64,000 bases of DNA, taken from assembly GCF_902859765.1 (NCBI RefSeq), contig NZ_CADIJV010000010.1, positions 62,001 to 126,000 on the forward strand. The letters run 5' to 3'. The notes beneath the pieces are model-generated. The model had not been told where the DNA came from and made no database searches. It saw only the letters and a program-made list of their open reading frames with translations. Numbering within the stretch: the first letter of the stretch is position 1; every line of letters begins with the position of its first letter. Both the position numbers and the translations under genes were made by a program. This document shows, one piece after another, positions 63,824 to 64,000 of the stretch. The DNA comes from Achromobacter pulmonis (GTDB lineage Bacteria; Pseudomonadota; Gammaproteobacteria; Burkholderiales; Burkholderiaceae_B).

Positions 63824-64000
63824 GGGCGCGTGCGGCCGCCGCAACTGATATTCTTATGAAGTTCCGGTCATAGCGTGCCGCAAGGCGGACGCGCTGGCCG
63901 GCCGGTTGCGTATTGCGCTGTCGGTTGTCGATGCCGTTGCTGCCACGTTTGCCGCACGTTCCCGCGGGATGCGGGCTTATGGCCCGTATTTTGCGTAAGG

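Noticed and set aside
63824-64000. Possible gene or promoter at the right edge
   Set aside because: Short frames only, no motif and no convincing promoter in 177 bases.

Overview
This is about 64 kb of a GC-rich (clearly above 60%) betaproteobacterial chromosome. Gene content, protein sequences and gene order point to the Alcaligenaceae, most likely Bordetella or a close relative such as Achromobacter. An apparently intact pagL and the absence of any insertion sequence argue against B. pertussis and fit a B. bronchiseptica-like genome. The species call is inference. I saw no tRNA, rRNA, CRISPR array, prophage or IS element.

Region by region. 1-8.0 kb: a partial branched-chain amino-acid-type ABC ATPase, an nth/RnfB-like ferredoxin pair, an intracellular PHB depolymerase, ferredoxin reductase and FdxA, pncB, a RidA-family gene, and an overlapping flavodoxin-like/MtfA peptidase pair. 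8-24 kb: relA, an MHS-type transporter, argE, trpB-trpA-accD, pagL, rne with a long 5' leader, rluC with a HAD phosphatase, and msrPQ. 24-26.3 kb: a minus-strand operon of an amidase lipoprotein, an RsmI-like methylase and Maf.

26.3-42.5 kb is a long core run on the plus strand: yceD-rpmF-plsX-fabH-fabD-fabG-acpP-fabF (fatty-acid synthesis), a YgfX-like gene, rpoE-rseA-rseB-degP (envelope stress), then lepA-lepB-rnc-era-recO. Many of these genes overlap by a few bases.

42.5-48.9 kb looks accessory. It sits where pdxJ-acpS commonly follow recO. It holds a LysR regulator facing a minus-strand set: aldo/keto reductase, nucleotide-translocase-like MFS, Bug solute receptor, zinc M14 deacylase and a threonine-synthase-like PLP enzyme. 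The last three form a tight, coherent and unassigned uptake-deacylation-PLP unit, which is the best candidate here for an undescribed pathway.

48.9-64 kb: a BAX-inhibitor-1 membrane protein with a possible sigma-E promoter, a pepA-holC-DUF2486-like operon, lptF without lptG beside it, a LysR regulator divergent from a solitary Liv-type binding protein plus mmsA, cysB with its own palindromic operator, a small DUF2325 protein behind a Fur-box promoter, an NlpC/P60 lipoprotein, and a prpE-glcG/hbpS-MFS operon preceded by a possible sigma-54 promoter. All functional calls come from reading the sequence; no database search was run.
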